From Desulfobacterales bacterium (GTDB taxonomy: Bacteria > Desulfobacterota > Desulfobacteria > Desulfobacterales > UBA11574): a stretch of DNA of 8,823 nucleotides. The notes under the pieces are model-generated. The model searched no databases and had not been told where the DNA came from. It saw nothing but the letters and a program-made list of their open reading frames with translations. Shown here in pieces: positions 6,073 to 8,823 of the stretch (its first letter is position 1; the number at the start of each line of letters is the position of its first letter). A program made the position numbers and the translations under genes. Location: positions 1 to 8,823 of the forward strand of contig JAQYVG010000143.1 of assembly GCA_030145595.1 (NCBI GenBank). The letters are read 5' to 3'.

Positions 6073-7179
6073 TTATACATGCAATGTTCGGGTTAGCTCT
6101 TCCAACACATCATCATACTGATCGATAAGATTTTCCCAGGCAAAACGTTCCATGGCAGCTGCGAGACTTTGACGCAAGGTCTCAAAGCGGGCATAATTCG
6201 ATATCAGTACGGCAAGTTTGTCAACTAAATCCGCCTGGTCTTGATAGAGGACGTCTGCATGGTAATCGTTCGGAATGATTTCCGGATAGGACAGCCGGTT
6301 GGGCAGGAGAGGGATACAACCGTGACGGACCGCTTCCACCACCGAGATACCGAAATTCTCCTGTTTGGCGGTACTGATCACAATTGAACCCAGGCGCAGC
6401 CACTCACAGTATTTTTCCCGGGAAGCCTCATGGCCGTAATGTACAACCCGGTGCCCGTAGCGCTGCCGGGCGGCAATAAATTCTTTGGGAACCATCTGAA
6501 AATTTTCCCCTAAAAGCGCCAGGCGAAAATCCAGATTTTGCTCGCAAATCGCATCCAGAGCATCAAAAAAATCCGCCGGATTCTTATCAAACTCCCAGCG
6601 GTGATTCCAGATAATCAGGGGCGGCGCATCCTTTTGCAGCGGAAAACCGGGCAAGGCGCTTTGTTCAGCAGGAAATTGGCACCCTGGATGTAGAACGCCG
6701 GTTTTTTGACGGATAGCGTCAACCACCCATTTGGGCTGATATTCCGGCATCATAGTCAAAAAACCGGGAAGGCTGGAGAAAAAGGCATCAAAATGGGTTT
6801 GAGAGTTAAAAAGAACTCGATCTGCGGCCAGGGCGGTTGTGATATCGGTGAAACCAAATTGAAAGTCGCGGGCCTTTCCGGGTGCCAGTGGGTAGGTGAG
6901 CTGGTTTTCGTGGAAATATACCAGTGACGGCGGGCAGGACGGACTGCAAAGCGCCTTTAAGTCCGACAGGCTCATAAGATCGGTAGCAATTAAGCCGTCA
7001 TAATTCTCAAGGGGAGGGATTTTTTGGGCAAAGTATAATGCCGCCCCGCGCATGCGCCACTTCCAGAAACGGGCCGGCAGTGTATATAAATCGATTTCAT
7101 GTTTTGAATGCGAGATCAAACCTTCGGCAAAATTTCGATGTGAACCTCCGAAGAAGGGCTCTATGAAAATAAATTTCAA
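6073..7179 (-). CDS. DUF3524-type glycosyltransferase (tRNA-queuosine mannosyltransferase-like)
   Basis: This 368-residue protein matches the DUF3524/GTDC1 family, whose animal member QTMAN mannosylates queuosine in tRNA-Asp. Family landmarks are clear: IEPFFGGSH at 6-14, YFHENQLTYP at 88-97, FNSQTHFDAF at 124-133, the NHRWEFDKNP sugar-nucleotide region at 192-201, and the GT-B donor-site motif STAKQENFGISVVEAVRHG at 269-287 with a catalytic-type Glu282. The two Rossmann-like halves and overall length fit the family. The reaction in bacteria is less well defined than in animals, so tRNA modification is probable rather than shown. Translation starts at a TTG (7179), supported by GGAG (7190-7187) seven bases upstream and by the family N-terminus. 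It lies 29 bp after the phosphatase gene in the same direction and is probably cotranscribed with it. Confidence 0.85.
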   Translation of the reverse strand: MKFIFIEPFFGGSHRNFAEGLISHSKHEIDLYTLPARFWKWRMRGAALYFAQKIPPLENYDGLIATDLMSLSDLKALCSPSCPPSLVYFHENQLTYPLAPGKARDFQFGFTDITTALAADRVLFNSQTHFDAFFSSLPGFLTMMPEYQPKWVVDAIRQKTGVLHPGCQFPAEQSALPGFPLQKDAPPLIIWNHRWEFDKNPADFFDALDAICEQNLDFRLALLGENFQMVPKEFIAARQRYGHRVVHYGHEASREKYCEWLRLGSIVISTAKQENFGISVVEAVRHGCIPLLPNRLSYPEIIPNDYHADVLYQDQADLVDKLAVLISNYARFETLRQSLAAAMERFAWENLIDQYDDVLEELTRTLHV

Positions 7180-7208
7180 ACAGTTTCTCCGCTAATAAAA
7201 TATACGGT

Positions 7209-8501
7209 TTACAGCTTCTCCATAATAGATTTTATCATCTCCTGGTCTTGTTGGGACAATTGTTCGAATTTTACTTCAATGCCCTGGGGACTCCTGCCGG
7301 CAACCTTGCCGTTGAGCATGAGAGGGGTCTGCTCGTCACCAACAGTAAAGCTCATGAAAACATCCTGACCGACGGCGAAAGATACTCCGGTTTCGATTAG
7401 CACTCTGTCGAGGTTTATGCTTTGAACGAAGCTCTGATAAGAACCGTCCTCTGTGTCGTACTCGACGGGTATTTTTGATTTTGGCACAGGTAAATCTTCA
7501 GCTGATTCAATTCCGTTTTCTTCCAAATCCTGATAAGAACCGTCCTCTGTGTCGTACTCGACGGCTATCTTTGATTTTGGCGGAGGTAAAGCTTCAGCTG
7601 ATTCAATTCCGTTTTCTTCCAAATTCTGATAAGAACCGTCCTCTGTGTCGTACTCGACGGGTATTTTTGATTTTGGCACAGGTAAATCTTCAGCCGATTC
7701 AATTCCGTTTTCTTCCAAATCAAGTTCCCGGCCGTCGGCAGTTAACGCCTTGATTTTCAGAACGATAACAGTAATATTATCGTGTCCTCGAATCTCATTG
7801 GACAAATCTACCAAGGTCTGACAGGCTTGATGAGGTTGTTCTTTAAGCACAATGTCACGAATTTCCTCCGGAGAAACATTATCACTTAACCCATCTGAGC
7901 AGATAACCACTATATCACCTTTGAGCATCGGAATTTCGCGAGTATCGGGCTTTACCACTCCGTCAACACCCATTGCCTGGGTAAGCATATGCTGAAACTG
8001 CTTCCCCAGCGGTTTTGATCCTTCGGGAGCTAAGGCTGCATGTGCAGCCGTCCAAGTGTGCAAAACGGAAATAGTCTCAATGACCCCTTCCCGAATCAAA
8101 TAGATCGGGCTGTCACCCACGTTGGATACAATCAGAGTTTCGTCGGTTAAATAGGCTGCCGACACTGTGGAACCCATGCCCTGGTAGGCCGAGGAGCTTT
8201 GGGAACGCTCGTGAACCGCTTGATTGGCCTGATGGATACCGGTCACCAGATGGTTGGCCTCTTTGGAAAGCGTGCCGTCAGCATAGGTCATACCATCCGC
8301 TTTGCTTTCCTCTTTGATTTTTTGCATGTGTTCTTGCAGGGCCTCTACCAACATTTGACTGGCGACTTCACCGGCTTTGTGCCCCCCCATTCCGTCGGCT
8401 ACCACATAAAAACGCATGGCATCATTAAAAAAGAAAGCATCTTCGTTGTCTTTTCGCTTTTTGCCTACATCAGTTATCCCGGCGGATTGAACTACGGCCA
8501 T
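7209..8501 (-). CDS. PP2C-type Ser/Thr phosphatase with triple repeat linker and PilZ-like C-terminus
   Basis: Residues 1-250 form a PP2C (PPM/Stp1-type) phosphatase, which removes phosphate from Ser/Thr of proteins using two metal ions. Motifs in order: D11-V-G-x-x-R16-x-D-N19-E-D21, V34-A-D36-G37-M-G-G, G108-M-G-S-T112, S127-N-V-G-D-S131, C201-S-D203-G204 and G239-H-D241-N242. Asp36, Asp203 and Asp241 are the expected metal ligands. Residues 261-356 hold three tandem 32-residue units (LEENGIESAEDLPVP..., ending EDGSYQ) that are acidic and Pro-containing, probably a flexible linker. Residues about 357-430 resemble the C-terminal part of PilZ domains (GIEVKFEQLSQQDQEMIKSIM), but the N-terminal RxxxR c-di-GMP motif is missing, so nucleotide binding is unlikely or lost. 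Start at 8501 is supported by AAGGTG (8512-8507). The domain combination suggests a cytosolic signalling phosphatase with a targeting module. The partner kinase is not in the window. Confidence 0.9.
   Translation of the reverse strand: MAVVQSAGITDVGKKRKDNEDAFFFNDAMRFYVVADGMGGHKAGEVASQMLVEALQEHMQKIKEESKADGMTYADGTLSKEANHLVTGIHQANQAVHERSQSSSAYQGMGSTVSAAYLTDETLIVSNVGDSPIYLIREGVIETISVLHTWTAAHAALAPEGSKPLGKQFQHMLTQAMGVDGVVKPDTREIPMLKGDIVVICSDGLSDNVSPEEIRDIVLKEQPHQACQTLVDLSNEIRGHDNITVIVLKIKALTADGRELDLEENGIESAEDLPVPKSKIPVEYDTEDGSYQNLEENGIESAEALPPPKSKIAVEYDTEDGSYQDLEENGIESAEDLPVPKSKIPVEYDTEDGSYQSFVQSINLDRVLIETGVSFAVGQDVFMSFTVGDEQTPLMLNGKVAGRSPQGIEVKFEQLSQQDQEMIKSIMEKL
7434..7721 (-). repeat. Three 96-bp in-frame tandem repeats
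   Basis: Units at 7434-7529, 7530-7625 and 7626-7721 are exact multiples of a codon frame (32 residues each). By eye the outer two differ at only one base (GCT/GCC context), while the middle unit carries several changes (for example a Pro-Ala for Val-Pro change in the protein). The repeat lies in the linker of the PP2C gene and should be prone to copy-number change by slippage or recombination. Confidence 0.95.
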
Positions 8502-8823
8502 CTGCTCACCTTATGTTTAGTAACTGTATGTAAAGTTATGAACGACCCCGCGGCAAGCCACGGGGTATCAACAAATGATATTTTCTATCTTAACGCAGCA
8601 AGCTGCGGGGAATTAAACCCGACAGATTCCGCAACCTTCATCGCGTATTCATTGCAATCTGTGTAATCTGCGAATTCTGTGGATTAAAATATTATGCAAA
8701 ACCGGAGCACACAAATAGCAACATCCCAATTGACGGCGATGTTTTCACGGGCAAAGTCATGGCCTGCCAACATGTTCAAAGGCTTGCAAAAAGGCTGGCA
8801 AGCCAGAGTGGCAGCCGTAGATC
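8502..8823. other. Right-edge region: REP-like palindromes, 9-mer repeat and undecided open frame
   Basis: Upstream of the leftward phosphatase this region carries two palindromes (8545-8607), then a degenerate 9-mer tandem (AATCTGTGT, AATCTGCGA, ATTCTGTGG at 8656-8682). From 8694 to the window edge a plus-strand frame starting MQNRSTQIATSQ is open for 43 codons. The minus strand is also open from the edge to a TAA at 8684-8686 for 45 codons, ending NWDVAICVLRFCIIF. Neither has a recognised family or ribosome site, so I do not call a gene. Confidence 0.4.
8545..8607. repeat. Pair of REP-like palindromes
   Basis: ACCCCGCGGC (8545-8554) pairs with GCCACGGGGT (8557-8566) with one mismatch around AA, and CGCAGC (8594-8599) pairs with GCTGCG (8602-8607), also around AA. 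The right end CAAGCTGCGGGGAAT resembles the right end of the element at 3688-3762. Two such stems about 27 bases apart is the typical arrangement of paired REP-like elements. Confidence 0.6.

Noticed and set aside
7475..7753. Plus-strand ORF with three internal repeats
   Set aside because: It only mirrors the 96-bp repeats of the PP2C gene on the other strand.
8199..8666. 155-residue plus-strand ORF
   Set aside because: It runs antisense to the conserved N-terminal PP2C motifs and then through the REP-like palindromes.

Overview
The window looks like a chromosomal stretch from an anaerobic, selenocysteine-using Desulfobacterota (former Deltaproteobacteria) type of bacterium. This is inferred from moderate-to-low GC, sparsely packed genes, short REP-like palindromes, a DUF3524-type glycosyltransferase, and in-frame UGA codons with SECIS-like hairpins. 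No rRNA, tRNA, CRISPR array, integrase or complete insertion sequence was found.

Layout: 1-52 may hold the tail of an upstream gene, followed by a T-tract hairpin. 376-789 (+) encodes a small putative lipoprotein and 1123-2427 (+) a 434-residue exported, C-terminally anchored coiled-coil protein of unknown function. 2428-2843 has no gene. 2844-3611 (-) is the highlight: a MerB (organomercurial lyase) homologue that appears as two short ORFs because it contains two in-frame UGA codons. They fall exactly where MerB has its two catalytic cysteines (Cys96 and Cys159 of the E. coli plasmid enzyme). The second UGA is followed by a perfect 7-bp hairpin with a GGUC loop at the same distance as in E. 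coli fdhF. I read the gene as one 255-residue protein with two selenocysteines.

A divergent intergenic region (3612-3920) with a REP-like hairpin separates it from an HD-domain phosphohydrolase (3921-4712, +). That gene converges, with an 18-bp overlap, on a small four-helix membrane protein (4695-5066, -). A MutT-like Nudix hydrolase (5325-5717, +) has a good sigma70-type promoter and a 28-nt near-perfect palindrome in its leader.

The rest is a leftward cluster: a PP2C-type protein phosphatase with three 32-residue tandem repeats and a PilZ-like tail (8501-7209), a DUF3524/QTMAN-type glycosyltransferase (7179-6073) 29 bp downstream, and a small Arg/Lys-rich protein (5986-5780). The right edge (8502-8823) holds a pair of REP-like palindromes, a degenerate 9-mer repeat and an undecided open frame.

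Only the phosphatase-glycosyltransferase pair looks like an operon. The other genes appear to be single transcription units with no clear shared pathway. The possible link of the seleno-MerB to mercury or organometal metabolism is inferred from homology alone, since no other mer genes are in the window.
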